DNA of 64,000 nt, taken from Chitinophaga sp. LS1. Lineage in GTDB: Bacteria > Bacteroidota > Bacteroidia > Chitinophagales > Chitinophagaceae. A program made the position numbers and the translations under genes. A model generated the notes under the pieces. The model was not told where the DNA came from, ran no database searches, and was given only the letters and a program-made list of their open reading frames with translations. The stretch covers positions 1,674,001 to 1,738,000 of the forward strand of contig NZ_CP128362.1 of assembly GCF_034274695.1 (NCBI RefSeq). Reading direction: 5' to 3'. Below, in pieces: positions 26,427-35,223 of the stretch (position 1 is its first letter; each line of letters starts with the position of its first letter).

Positions 26427-26765
26427 TCATCCTACTTGCAGGCCATTCTGGACCGCCCTGTCTGGTTGTAACAACACTACTTCTTTATCCGCGCCCACTA
26501 CACCACGTACCAGACATTCAGAGAAAAAATTAGCCACCTGCTTCACTGGAAAGTTCACTACAGCAACCACCTGTTTGCCGATTAACGTCTCTTCACTATA
26601 TAATTTGGTGATCTGAGCAGATGAACGCTTAATGCCCAGCTCGGGACCAAAGTCAATTAATAACTGGTAAGCAGGGTTCTTTGCCTTGGGAAAATCGGCT
26701 ACTTCTATAATGGTTCCTACCCGAATGGCTACCTTTTCAAAATCCTGCCACGTAATCTGTTCCAT
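26427..26765 (-). CDS. csaA: tRNA-binding protein, CsaA-like
   Basis: A 112-residue OB-fold protein: ITWQDFEKVAIRVGTIIEV, FPKAKNPAYQLLIDFG, GIKRSSAQITKLY, GKQVVAVVNFPVKQV, FFSECLVRGVVG. These match the CsaA family, dimeric tRNA-binding proteins also described as export-related chaperones in Bacillus. The ATG at 26765 is chosen because family homology starts at once (MEQITWQDF); an upstream ATG at 26807 would add an unrelated hydrophobic stretch. The gene is followed downstream by the repeat-rich spacer. Confidence 0.88.
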   Translation of the reverse strand: MEQITWQDFEKVAIRVGTIIEVADFPKAKNPAYQLLIDFGPELGIKRSSAQITKLYSEETLIGKQVVAVVNFPVKQVANFFSECLVRGVVGADKEVVLLQPDRAVQNGLQVG

Positions 26766-26918
26766 AATGTTATGATATTGAGGTATTAAGATAATAAAAA
26801 CCTTCATGAAAGAGGGAATTCACCAATGGGGGATGAAAAACATTTTCAGAAAAAACCCTCATGAACCGGGTTCACAAACGACTATGAAAATGGTGGTACC
26901 TTCGACAAAAGTACTACC

Positions 26919-28092
26919 ATGGAACAATCACATATCAGTTTTGAACAGGTTGTGAGTCGCGGCTGTGGCCTCGATGTTCACCAGGAGAATGTAGTAGCCA
27001 CCATCAGAGGAAATGGGTTGGAAGAACAAACCCGCACTTTTAGCACTTTCACAAGTTCACTTAGGGACCTGGTAGCTTGGCTTGAAGAATCCGGCATTAC
27101 ACATGTCGCAATGGAGAGCACGGGGGTTTACTGGAAGCCTGTTTTTAATATACTGGAACCTCACTTTGAACTTATTCTGGTCAATGCCCGGCATATTAAA
27201 TATGTGCCGGGGCATAAGACCGATCGCAATGACAGTGCCTGGATTGCAAAATTATTGCTAAGCGGGCTACTAAAGGGAAGTTTTATTCCACCGCAATACA
27301 CTCGCGAATTACGGGAATTGTACCGATACAAACGTAAAGTAATAGGACAGCGGTCCAGTGAATATAACCGGTTACAGAACATTTTAGAGACAGCCAATAT
27401 CAAATTGAGCACTGTAGTCAGTGATGTATTCGGTGTAAGTGGCTGGTCAATGATCACTGCCATTATTGAAGGAGAACAGGATCCTATGATATTGGCCAAT
27501 TTGGCAAAAGGTAGGCTCAAAATCAAAAAACAAGAGCTTATTCTTGCATTAGAAGGCCATCTCAATGAGCATCACCGTTTTATGCTCAGCCTGTCTAAAA
27601 CTGTTATTTTACAGCTAAATGACCTACTTGGTCAGGTGGATAACCGTATAGATCAGTACTTAAAAAAATGGGAGGAAGAAGTAAAATTACTTCAGACTAT
27701 TCCCGAGTACAAAAACAAACAGCTACCGCCATCTTAGCCGAAATAGGTACAGATATGCATGCGTTCCCTAATCAGCATCATTTGGCTAGTTGGTGTGGTT
27801 TATGTCCTGGTAATAATGAAAGTGCCGGAAAAAGAAAAGTGAAAGAATCAATCATGGCAACAGATCCCTTAAAACCGCACTCGTGGAAGCAGCATGGGCT
27901 GCAGCACATACGAAAGATACTTATCTGAAAAGAAAATATTATACTTTGAGTATACGAAGAGGCAAAAAACGAGCACTTATTGCAATTTCACACAAAATCC
28001 TAATTGCCGCTTATTTTATACTCAAAAATAGAGTGCCATATATGGAACCTGATAATCAGGAGTGGCTAAAAAAAGAAAGCAGGCGCAGATAA
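26919..28092 (+). pseudogene. IS110-family transposase, two frameshifts
   Basis: Frame 1 (26919-27737) gives the N-terminal RuvC-like DEDD domain: CGLDVHQENVVATI with the first Asp, HVAMESTGVYWKPV with the Glu, and HKTDRNDSAWIAKL with the last Asp pair. The C-terminal Transposase_20 part resumes in a second frame near 27705 (VQKQTATAILAEIG, FPNQHHLASWCGLCPG), and again in a third near 27860 (HGNRSLKTALVEAAWAAAH, KRALIAISHKILIAAYFIL) to the stop at 28092. Both shifts are explained by single-base losses: a G missing in ATTCCCGAGTA (expected Ile-Pro-Gly-Val) and one base missing before CATGGCAAC. So this is a decayed IS110-type element, recently enough that all domains are still readable. Programmed frameshifting is unlikely at both sites. 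Confidence 0.88.
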
Positions 28093-28113
28093 ATAATTAT
28101 CTCAGACGCCTGC
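28079..28113 (+). other. Hairpin at the transposase 3' end
   Basis: GCAGGCG (28079-28085) pairs with CGCCTGC (28107-28113) and spans the stop codon of the transposase remnant. It may belong to the right end of the IS110 element. The exact IS ends could not be set, as this family usually lacks clear terminal inverted repeats. Confidence 0.35.
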
Positions 28114-28316
28114 GCGAGCTTGAGGCATTACCCCCATCTCAATAAGATTACTAAGTTACAAAAATCGACCTTTTATTGGTGCTTTTTCAGCCTGTAGAAA
28201 AAACTGATTTAAGACTCTAAGTACAAACGATTGTTGCTATAAGCACGAAAAGAAAATTTTAATCCTATAGAGTCATATCAAATTATGGCCTGGACGAACT
28301 ATTTTCAAAGAAAAAA

Positions 28317-28427
28317 GGCGGTAAGAATACCGCCTAATAATTTAACCATATCCTATGAAAAACCTATTGTAAATATATACTGACCGTTTTGTAGAAAAAC
28401 CTGCCATTTAGTGAATGTTATAATTTT
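28317..28427 (+). repeat. Dispersed hairpin repeat, copy 4
   Basis: GGCGGTA (28317-28323), loop AGAA, TACCGCC (28328-28334); TTTAACCATATCC then TATGAAAAACCT ending at 28355; 56 bases later GTGAATGTTATAATTTT (28411-28427). It lies about 225 bases past the transposase remnant, in the same orientation as copies 1-3. The rest of the 28093-28629 spacer shows no gene. Confidence 0.75.
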
Positions 28428-28575
28428 CCCAGTGAATGCACGATTTAGTGATTATTCGAACATATGCCAGAGTATCATTATATTATAAAATAGATGGCTA
28501 CATGCACATACTTAATGGCATGGTTCTTGCGTTTTATAAGTACAAAATTTTAGGTTAAAAAATAGGTTAAAGCGA

Positions 28576-28611
28576 AACGGCCCATCATTGCGTATGCAAT
28601 GATGGGCCGTT
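28576..28611 (-). terminator. Terminator after lptC
   Basis: Sixteen bases from 28576 (AACGGCCCATCATTGC) pair perfectly with 28596-28611 around loop GTAT. On the minus strand a moderately T-rich run follows. Confidence 0.8.
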
Positions 28612-28629
28612 CTCGTTGAGTGAATATCT

Positions 28630-29184
28630 TTAGTCCAGCATGGTGGTATCCTGTACCACAAACGGACCGGTAGGATGCAGGATGGTGTAGTTTGTAAAGT
28701 CCTGATTGGAAATCAGCCCGGTACCATATAAGGTATCTGTTTCCGTACTTATCCTCACCGGCGTATTGGAAATAAACTGTTGCTTTTTAGAATCCCAGTT
28801 CAGCTCCTCGCAGTCCAGCCTTTCTCCTTTCTTGTTGATAACCACCACGTGGTCTTTGAGAAAGACATTGGCGTCATTCTCAAAGTATTTGCCATAGCGG
28901 GCTGTCAGGGTGCTCTCTACGCTCAGGGTATCGTTGTAAAACAACACCTTCAGTCCGTTATTGAACTCCACATAGATAGGTACCGCCAGGTGGCGCAGCA
29001 TAGTGGGGGCTGTCAGATTGGCTTTTACGTGCCCATCCTGACTGTACAGGGAGTTAATATTCTTCCCTTCCTCTACAGCAGCGGCTTTTTTATCGAGGTT
29101 CATCACAGCCTCCATATCGTTTTCGCACGATACGGTAGCTATCAGGACCCACAGGAACGCTAAACGCGTAATGATTTTCTTCAT
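28630..29184 (-). CDS. lptC: LPS export ABC transporter periplasmic protein LptC
   Basis: A 184-residue protein. A lipoprotein signal (KKIITRLAFLWVLIATVSC) precedes the LptC-type beta-jellyroll: YSQDGHVKANLTAPTMLRHL, FNNGLKVLFYNDTLSVESTLTA, DANVFLKDHVVVINKKGERL, LNWDSKKQQFISNTPVRI, and YGTGLISNQDFTNYTI. LptC receives lipopolysaccharide from LptB2FG and passes it to LptA for transport to the outer membrane. The start is set at 29184 by the signal peptide; 29214 is an upstream alternative. It lies 33 bases after the Lon-N gene on the same strand, so both are likely one transcript. Confidence 0.85.
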   Translation of the reverse strand: MKKIITRLAFLWVLIATVSCENDMEAVMNLDKKAAAVEEGKNINSLYSQDGHVKANLTAPTMLRHLAVPIYVEFNNGLKVLFYNDTLSVESTLTARYGKYFENDANVFLKDHVVVINKKGERLDCEELNWDSKKQQFISNTPVRISTETDTLYGTGLISNQDFTNYTILHPTGPFVVQDTTMLD

Positions 29185-29217
29185 ATATGTGCTTCGGGCA
29201 GCAAAATTATGCAATTC

Positions 29218-29853
29218 CTAAATATCACCTGCTGATAGGTTTCGAAAATGCCCATTCAAATTCACCCGGTCCTTCAACCGTTCCATTTCCGCCATGACAG
29301 GCACGACCTTTAGCAGGTGTCGCTTCAGGTATTCCAGCCGCTGCATTTCCTGGAACAGGTGAAGCAACTCATACTCCTCATGCAGTGACAATCCCGCATG
29401 ATGGGCCAGGTCGTATGAAAGCAGGTCAGCATCTTCCTTTTTAAAGCTCTTATTCACCTGCAGCAGGTTGTGCAGCTCTCTTACAGCCTGCAATACCTGT
29501 TTTTGTAAGCGCTCGCTTGAGTTAAATTGATTTTCCGGGTAGTTGACTATAGCGCCTGAGTATAGCTTGTCAGGAATGGATTTGATCACTTCCAGTACGC
29601 GAAACACCTTTGTGCCCCTGGTTACGACATCCAGCTCCCCACTCTCGTAAGACTTTTCCACTCGTACTACCTCTACCAATGTACCGTACTCTACTATCTT
29701 ATGGTTAATCACTGCTGGAATTCCAAAAGGTTTCTGCTCGGCTATACATTCCCGGATAAGCTGTTTATATCTCGGCTCAAATATATGCAGGTTTAGCTGC
29801 TCTTCAGGATAAACCACAATACCAAGCGGAAATATTGGAATGAAATTCGTCAT
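29218..29853 (-). CDS. LON peptidase substrate-binding domain protein
   Basis: A 211-residue protein consisting of the Lon N-terminal (LAN/PUA-like) domain alone: FIPIFPLGIVVYPEEQLNLHIFEPRYKQLI (shortened, key part FEPRYKQLI), KPFGIPAVINH, YGTLVEVVRVEKSYESGELD, and a helical C-terminal half. There is no ATPase or protease domain. Such stand-alone proteins are common in bacteria; a role in substrate recognition or adaptor work is inferred from Lon. Located upstream of lptC in the same direction. Confidence 0.85.
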   Translation of the reverse strand: MTNFIPIFPLGIVVYPEEQLNLHIFEPRYKQLIRECIAEQKPFGIPAVINHKIVEYGTLVEVVRVEKSYESGELDVVTRGTKVFRVLEVIKSIPDKLYSGAIVNYPENQFNSSERLQKQVLQAVRELHNLLQVNKSFKKEDADLLSYDLAHHAGLSLHEEYELLHLFQEMQRLEYLKRHLLKVVPVMAEMERLKDRVNLNGHFRNLSAGDI

Positions 29854-29912
29854 GGTTTCTAAATTATAGAATATATCTTTAACCCCAAATTATTAGCAAC
29901 TGCTTAACTTAT

Positions 29913-30962
29913 ATGCCACAACTATTATTCGACTGTGAGAAAATGAAATACCCCAATACAGGACTCTTTGAATTCTGCAAACAACTGGGATTGGCTCTAC
30001 TTAATAATAAAATGGCAGATGAGGAAATGGTCTATTATGTTCCGGCACAGTATACCGGTTATTTTGGAGAGAATGCGACTTATATCAAAAAGAATTCCCT
30101 CCATAAGCACTGGATGCCGACCTACTTTAAACCAACCATATGGCATACCACTTTTCAGACGTCAAGATACATGCCATCAACAGGTAGAACTAAAAAAGTA
30201 TTGACTATCCATGACCTGAATTGCATTCATGAAAAGATCCATCCAAAACAAATAAAAAGAACCTTAAAGGCTATCCAGGAAAACATTAACCGGGCAGATC
30301 ATGTTGTAACTATTTCTCAATTCGTCATGAATGATGTGAAAACACACTTGCATTTGAAAGACAAATCTGCAAGTGTAGTGCTGAATGGATGCCACTTAGA
30401 AGAATATCCTGACTTTAATGCACCGGCTTATCATCCTACTAAACCATTTCTCTTTACCATTGGAGGCGTCAATGCCAAAAAGAATTTTCATGTATTGCCA
30501 GCGTTACTGGTTGGTAATGATTATGAATTGATCATAGCAGGGCCTATTTTCGATGACAATTATAAACAGCATATCCTGATGACAGCACAGGCACATGGTG
30601 TTGCCAGCAGGGTAAAAATAATAGGTGCCATATCCTATCCCGATAAATACTGGTATCTTCGCCATTGTGTCGGTTTTCTATTTCCTTCTATTGCTGAAGG
30701 TTTTGGTCTTCCCGTCATAGAAGCTATGAACCTGGGTAAGCCATGCTTTCTTTCTGACAAAACAAGTTTACCTGAAATAGGAGGACCTCTTAGTTACTAT
30801 TTTCACGATTTTGAACCAACCACTATGCAGGAAGTTTTCAGGAATGGCATACAGGATTACCTGAAAAATAATCCTTCCGAAGCTATAAAGGCATATGCAG
30901 CACAGCTAAGCTATGATAATACGGCCAAAAACTATCTGAGTATATATCGCAGCCTTTATTAA
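29913..30962 (+). CDS. Glycosyltransferase family 1/4 protein (first of tandem pair)
   Basis: A 349-residue GT-B fold glycosyltransferase. The C-terminal half carries the nucleotide-sugar site: FTIGGVNAKKNFHVLPALL, ELIIAGPIFDD, KIIGAISYPDKYWYLRHC, FPSIAEGFGLPVIEAMNLGK with the E-x7-E motif, and SDKTSLPEIGG. The acceptor and sugar are unknown; cell-surface polysaccharide or glycolipid synthesis is likely given the nearby GT2 gene and lptC. It is 17 bases upstream of a paralogue with the same N-terminal theme (FDCEKMKYPNTGLFEFC). Confidence 0.88.
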   Translation: MPQLLFDCEKMKYPNTGLFEFCKQLGLALLNNKMADEEMVYYVPAQYTGYFGENATYIKKNSLHKHWMPTYFKPTIWHTTFQTSRYMPSTGRTKKVLTIHDLNCIHEKIHPKQIKRTLKAIQENINRADHVVTISQFVMNDVKTHLHLKDKSASVVLNGCHLEEYPDFNAPAYHPTKPFLFTIGGVNAKKNFHVLPALLVGNDYELIIAGPIFDDNYKQHILMTAQAHGVASRVKIIGAISYPDKYWYLRHCVGFLFPSIAEGFGLPVIEAMNLGKPCFLSDKTSLPEIGGPLSYYFHDFEPTTMQEVFRNGIQDYLKNNPSEAIKAYAAQLSYDNTAKNYLSIYRSLY

Positions 30963-30979
30963 ACGCAACTTTCATTTTT

Positions 30980-32023
30980 ATGCACCGCATCGGTCTGGAT
31001 TTCGAAAAATTAAAGTATCCACACAACGGTCTTTACACCTTCTGTTTACAATTAGGACAACGACTATTGAACCTGCAGCGGCAGGATGAACAACTGCTGT
31101 ATTATATGCCCGAATCCTTCACTGAATTCGATGGCAGATTTGAAACCATTCCTTATAAATGGTATGACAGATATGCCTTCTATCCTGAAAAGATGGACGT
31201 ATTTCATGCTGTGCACCAGACAGGGAATGTCTGGCCCAGAAGGCAGGCGAAAAAAGCACTGGTCACTATTCATGATCTGAACTTCCTGTTTGATCAACGG
31301 CTCAGGAACTGGCAGAAACAGCATCACCTGCGCCAGTTGCAGAAACAGGTAGATGAAACGGATATAGTCGTTTCTATCTCCAAGTTTACATTGAGTGTGA
31401 TCAGGGAACATATCAATGTGCCGGAAAGTAAATGTCATATCGTATATCAGGGCTCTGAAGTAAAACAGTTTCCGGGGTTCGATGCTCCTTCTTATAAACC
31501 ACAAAAGCCTTTCCTGTTTTCTATCGGCATGCTGACGCCAAAGAAGAATTTCCATGTGCTGCCTTCATTGCTGATAGGGAATGATTATGAGCTGATCATC
31601 GCCGGCAGACAACAGGGTGACTACATCAAAAAGATTGAAGCAACAGCGGCAGAATTAGGTGTGAGCAACAGGTTGAAACTGGTAGGAGGTATTACAGACG
31701 AAGAGAAATACTGGTATTATAGTCAGTGTCTGGCATTCCTGTTTCCTTCACTGGCAGAAGGCTTTGGCGCACCTGTGGTAGAAGCCATGCACTTTGGCAA
31801 ACCGGTGTTTTTGTCTGACAAAACAAGCTTACCCGAAGTAGGAGGGGCCGTCGCTTATTACTTCCGTGATTTTGCACCCGATGCTATGCAGGAAGTTTTT
31901 GCGAAAGGGCTGGAACACTTTGCCGGCAATGATCGTGCAGATGCTATAAAAAAACATGCCCTGCAATTTAGCTGGGATGCTAATGCAAGCGCATATTTTG
32001 AATTATATAGGAGCCTCTTTTAA
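30980..32023 (+). CDS. Glycosyltransferase family 1/4 protein (second of tandem pair)
   Basis: A 347-residue GT-B protein closely similar in plan to its upstream neighbour: GLDFEKLKYPHNGLYTFC, VTIHDLNFLFDQRL, FSIGMLTPKKNFHVLPSLL, ELIIAGRQQGD, FPSLAEGFGAPVVEAMHFGK and SDKTSLPEVGG. The pair looks like a tandem duplication whose copies have diverged, so they may add successive sugars to the same acceptor. The stop is followed by the GCCGGCC motif and a strong terminator. Confidence 0.88.
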   Translation: MHRIGLDFEKLKYPHNGLYTFCLQLGQRLLNLQRQDEQLLYYMPESFTEFDGRFETIPYKWYDRYAFYPEKMDVFHAVHQTGNVWPRRQAKKALVTIHDLNFLFDQRLRNWQKQHHLRQLQKQVDETDIVVSISKFTLSVIREHINVPESKCHIVYQGSEVKQFPGFDAPSYKPQKPFLFSIGMLTPKKNFHVLPSLLIGNDYELIIAGRQQGDYIKKIEATAAELGVSNRLKLVGGITDEEKYWYYSQCLAFLFPSLAEGFGAPVVEAMHFGKPVFLSDKTSLPEVGGAVAYYFRDFAPDAMQEVFAKGLEHFAGNDRADAIKKHALQFSWDANASAYFELYRSLF

Positions 32024-32038
32024 AGCCGGCCACAGGCC
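32024..32038 (+). repeat. GGCC-rich motif after a stop codon
   Basis: AGCCGGCCACAGGCC directly after the TAA stop; the same 15 bases with one change (G for A) occur at 56923-56937, overlapping the fur-like stop codon. Both precede a terminator. Confidence 0.4.
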
Positions 32039-32048
32039 CGCCCGCTCC

Positions 32049-32091
32049 AAACAAAAAGAGCTTTTGCCAGCGGCAGAAGCTCTTTTTGTTT
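32049..32091. terminator. Bidirectional terminator between GT pair and GT2 gene
   Basis: Twenty bases from 32049 (AAACAAAAAGAGCTTTTGCC) pair with 32072-32091 through one G-U pair around loop AGC. A and T runs on the two sides allow use on both strands; it separates convergent genes. Confidence 0.88.
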
Positions 32092-32964
32092 CTAAATTTT
32101 TATATAGTTCCGGTAATCGAACAAACGCTTCCCGGTCCTTTTCTCTATCCAATACAGGATGCTATCCTTGAAACCAAATTTCTTCCTGCTGATATCGTGC
32201 TCAAACTTCCAGCCTTTCTCATCAATCCTTGACTGCATCACAGATGGATGTGTACCCTTGAACAGTTCCAGACTATCTACCACTCCATAATCAAACTCCT
32301 GGATATTCACCCTCTTCTTCATCTTCTCATCATTCCCGCCATGGTACAACTGGTATGAATTATTCAGCTTCCGTGCCTGTGCTTCCGGATCCTTTACCCA
32401 TCCATAATGATAGATGTTGGCATCGATCTGTTTTACATGCAATTTCTCTCCTTCTTTTCTGAAACCCTGTGCATCGCGGTAAGAAGAGATCTTCTTATCA
32501 TTTCTGATCACTCTTATCTCATTCTTATACCACACTCTTGAATCACCAATATAATCGTAGCTACCAAAAAAGTGCATGTATTCAAACAACAAACCTTCTA
32601 CTCTAGGATCATCTTTATATTTCTCCATTGCAGCCCTTATCGCCGCATAATCTCTTTCATGCACCACCTCATCTGCCTGGATATAAAAACACCAGTCTGC
32701 ATCGGGACTTACATGTGCAAATGCCTTGTCTGTTTCTACAGCCAGAATACGTCCTCCTTCTTTCAGAGAATCGTCCCATACAGAATGTGTAATCTTAATT
32801 TTTGGAGAATCGATTGACTGAATGAGTTCCAATGTTCCATCGTCAGAATCACCTACACTGACAATCACCTCATCGCACAGTGGCAGGATTGACCTGATAG
32901 ATGCCAATACAGGATAGTCATATTTAACGGCATTGCGAACAAAAGTGAATCCGGCTACTTTCAT
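32092..32964 (-). CDS. Glycosyltransferase family 2 protein
   Basis: A 290-residue GT-A enzyme: KVAGFTFVRNAVKYDYPVLA, ILPLCDEVIVSVGDSDDGT (nucleotide-binding), WCFYIQADEVVHERDY with the QADE motif standing in for DxD, and IYHYGWVKDPEAQARKLNN. Enzymes with this pattern glycosylate surface polysaccharides or lipids. The ATG at 32964 is chosen because homology begins there; the open frame to 33060 would overlap the divergent meaB. TATCTTCG on the minus strand (32984-32991) may be its -7 element. Confidence 0.85.
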   Translation of the reverse strand: MKVAGFTFVRNAVKYDYPVLASIRSILPLCDEVIVSVGDSDDGTLELIQSIDSPKIKITHSVWDDSLKEGGRILAVETDKAFAHVSPDADWCFYIQADEVVHERDYAAIRAAMEKYKDDPRVEGLLFEYMHFFGSYDYIGDSRVWYKNEIRVIRNDKKISSYRDAQGFRKEGEKLHVKQIDANIYHYGWVKDPEAQARKLNNSYQLYHGGNDEKMKKRVNIQEFDYGVVDSLELFKGTHPSVMQSRIDEKGWKFEHDISRKKFGFKDSILYWIEKRTGKRLFDYRNYIKI

Positions 32965-33014
32965 ATAATAGTTATATTGGCTGCGAAGATAATCCGTTAT
33001 TCGTAATTTAGAAG

Positions 33015-33911
33015 ATGCGTTCTCTATTGACAGACCTCTTACAGGGCTCACCCAGGGCATTGGCCCGATGTATTACCCTGGTGGAAAATGAAGCCAGTGG
33101 GTACGAAGGACTGTTGGCAGACCTTCCTGCCAATAACCATACCCGGGTGATCGGCATTACCGGCCCTCCCGGTGCTGGCAAAAGTACGCTCGTGAATGGC
33201 TTAATTGAACTGCTGCTGAAACAAGGGAAAAAGGTAGGCATCATTGCCGTTGACCCCAGTTCTCCCTTTAATTACGGCGCATTGCTGGGAGATCGGGTAC
33301 GTATGGCCCAGCATTTTAACAACGACCATGTTTTTATCCGCTCTATGGCGAGCAGAGGGGCATTGGGAGGATTAAGCCCAAGGATCATTGAAGTAAGCGA
33401 CCTGATGAAAGCCGCTGGTTTTGACTATCTCTTTATAGAAACAGTAGGAGTGGGGCAGAGTGAAGTGGAAATAGCCGGAATTGCTACCACCACAGTAGTA
33501 GTGGTCGTACCGGAAGCGGGCGATGAAATACAAACCATGAAAGCAGGGTTGATGGAGATCGCAGATATCTTTGTGGTGAATAAAGCAGATAGAGATAATG
33601 CAGATGCATTTGTAAAAAACCTGCGCATACTGGCCCATAGCCGTGTACAGGAAACAGCCGTTTTAAAAACAGTCGCTACTACCAACGAAGGCTTAACTGC
33701 ATTGATAGCAGCCATTGACCATCATCAACAACAACTGACCCAACATCCGGAAAAACACGCACAATTACTCACCGAGAAAGCCTGGCAACTCATACAACGC
33801 CAACGTATGCGTCCCTTTAACAGGCAGGAATTGTTTCAGCAAATAAAAGCAGCACTTGAAAAAGGAGACTTTAATTTGTACCGTTTTTTACAATCAGTTT
33901 ACGGAGTATAA
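33015..33911 (+). CDS. meaB: Methylmalonyl-CoA mutase-associated GTPase MeaB
   Basis: A 298-residue G3E-class GTPase. Walker A is GPPGAGKST (residues 50-58), followed by KVGIIAVDPSSPFNYGALLGDR, IRSMASRGALGGLS, FIETVGVGQSEVEIA (switch/Walker B) and VNKADRDNAD (G4). The C-terminal dimerisation region follows. MeaB protects and reloads methylmalonyl-CoA mutase with adenosylcobalamin. The mutase genes are not in this window. The last 41 bases overlap the 3' end of the convergent ClC gene. Confidence 0.93.
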   Translation: MRSLLTDLLQGSPRALARCITLVENEASGYEGLLADLPANNHTRVIGITGPPGAGKSTLVNGLIELLLKQGKKVGIIAVDPSSPFNYGALLGDRVRMAQHFNNDHVFIRSMASRGALGGLSPRIIEVSDLMKAAGFDYLFIETVGVGQSEVEIAGIATTTVVVVVPEAGDEIQTMKAGLMEIADIFVVNKADRDNADAFVKNLRILAHSRVQETAVLKTVATTNEGLTALIAAIDHHQQQLTQHPEKHAQLLTEKAWQLIQRQRMRPFNRQELFQQIKAALEKGDFNLYRFLQSVYGV

Positions 33912-34980
33912 AAGCAGGCATTACAGCTACTATCACAGGTAGAATGACCATCCATTGATGTGTAATTTCTATGGATAGTATAATTGCTGCCAGTATGATG
34001 GGGAGTCTTCCCGTGAGCAATGCTGCGACACCCACTATGGCAGCCACTCCAAATGTCGTATCATGCACACCAAACAACATCGAAAACAGCAATATACAGC
34101 CTGTTCCCAGTGCACCACCTATGAGCACCAAAGGTGTAATCATCAACGCACTGCCAGGTGCACCTGAACCTGCAGCCAAAGCAAGCATTGCAAAACGTAC
34201 CAATGATAACCCCAGGCAGATCTGCAGATTCATCTGACCGTTATACAGCACTTCTAAAAAGTTATTCCCCGTACCCAATCCTTCAGGTCGTAGCCAACCT
34301 AAATAACCAATGATCACAGCAGCAACGACCGGCAACCATTCCCGTTTGTAAGTGATCTTTTCCATCACCTTTATCAACCCCGTTAGTAAAATGCCAAATA
34401 GCGATACGACTATACCCGTTATAAAGTATACAGTTAATCCTGAAATCGTAGTAGCGCCTAATTCATGTATGGGAAAAACAGCTCCCCAGCCATGAAACAA
34501 AAAACAACACAACGCACCTGTTGCAGCCGACAATAACATGGCGACAACATTCAATAAGGTAAACTCGATAAAACCCAGTTCAAAGACTAATACTGTCGCT
34601 GCCAGCGGTGCATGCATCATATATGCCAATGCAGCTGCAAGCGCCGCTGCTTTGAGCAACTTCTTTTCACCCAATACAAATAATCCACTTACAAAAGTAC
34701 CTTCCACACCAAATGGAAAACCTGTGCCGGTCATCAACAGCGCACCGAGAGGAACCAGCATTTTCTTTCCGAACTTTGCAATCAGGGCACCAGCTACAGC
34801 ACCTGCTATTGGAATAAGGATGATCCACACACCTAATCCGGAATTAGTAATATCAGGTATATCCGTTTTGAATGCTCCTAAAAAGCAGACCCAGGTGATG
34901 AAGTTTATCAGCCGCGCGAGGCTTTCAAACACCAAAGCGGCAAGTACAGCAGTCAACACAGCTAGCCCAATGTTTTTCAT
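33871..34980 (-). CDS. Divergent voltage-gated chloride channel (ClC) family protein
   Basis: A 369-residue membrane protein with ten or more hydrophobic helices. ClC traits: GTGFPFGVEGTFVSG (86-99, where most ClC have GREGP), APLAATVLVFELG (124-136, family Glu kept at 135), and GSGAPGSALMITPLVLIGGALG reduced here to its core GSGAPGSALMITP (271-283). The N-terminal GSGIP selectivity motif is absent and the protein is some 50-80 residues shorter than typical ClC proteins, with the loss in the first third. It may be a ClC-like ion transporter of altered selectivity. Its 3' end overlaps meaB by 41 bases. Confidence 0.78.
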   Translation of the reverse strand: MKNIGLAVLTAVLAALVFESLARLINFITWVCFLGAFKTDIPDITNSGLGVWIILIPIAGAVAGALIAKFGKKMLVPLGALLMTGTGFPFGVEGTFVSGLFVLGEKKLLKAAALAAALAYMMHAPLAATVLVFELGFIEFTLLNVVAMLLSAATGALCCFLFHGWGAVFPIHELGATTISGLTVYFITGIVVSLFGILLTGLIKVMEKITYKREWLPVVAAVIIGYLGWLRPEGLGTGNNFLEVLYNGQMNLQICLGLSLVRFAMLALAAGSGAPGSALMITPLVLIGGALGTGCILLFSMLFGVHDTTFGVAAIVGVAALLTGRLPIILAAIILSIEITHQWMVILPVIVAVMPAFILRKLIVKNGTN

Positions 34981-35165
34981 ATTCTTAACTTCCAGTTATG
35001 TTAATGACTCGTTAACAGAAAAGAGTGTTTCTTTAAAATCAATTTAATTCCTCATTTATTACAATCTAATAATAAAATTATTAACCTGATAATCACTAAT
35101 TCATTTTTGTGAGTAATCGTTCGTCAATAGCATGTTAAAAATTTCACGCCGTATCCCCCCCTACA

Positions 35166-35173
35166 TACATTTG
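35166..35173 (+). promoter_or_regulatory. Candidate -7 element of the DUF2024 gene
   Basis: TACATTTG fits TAnnTTTG, 50 bases before the ATG at 35224; no clear -33 motif. Confidence 0.4.
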
Positions 35174-35223
35174 TGTCAACCTAGATTACTGTTATTGATA
35201 AATTGATAATTAACCACATATCC

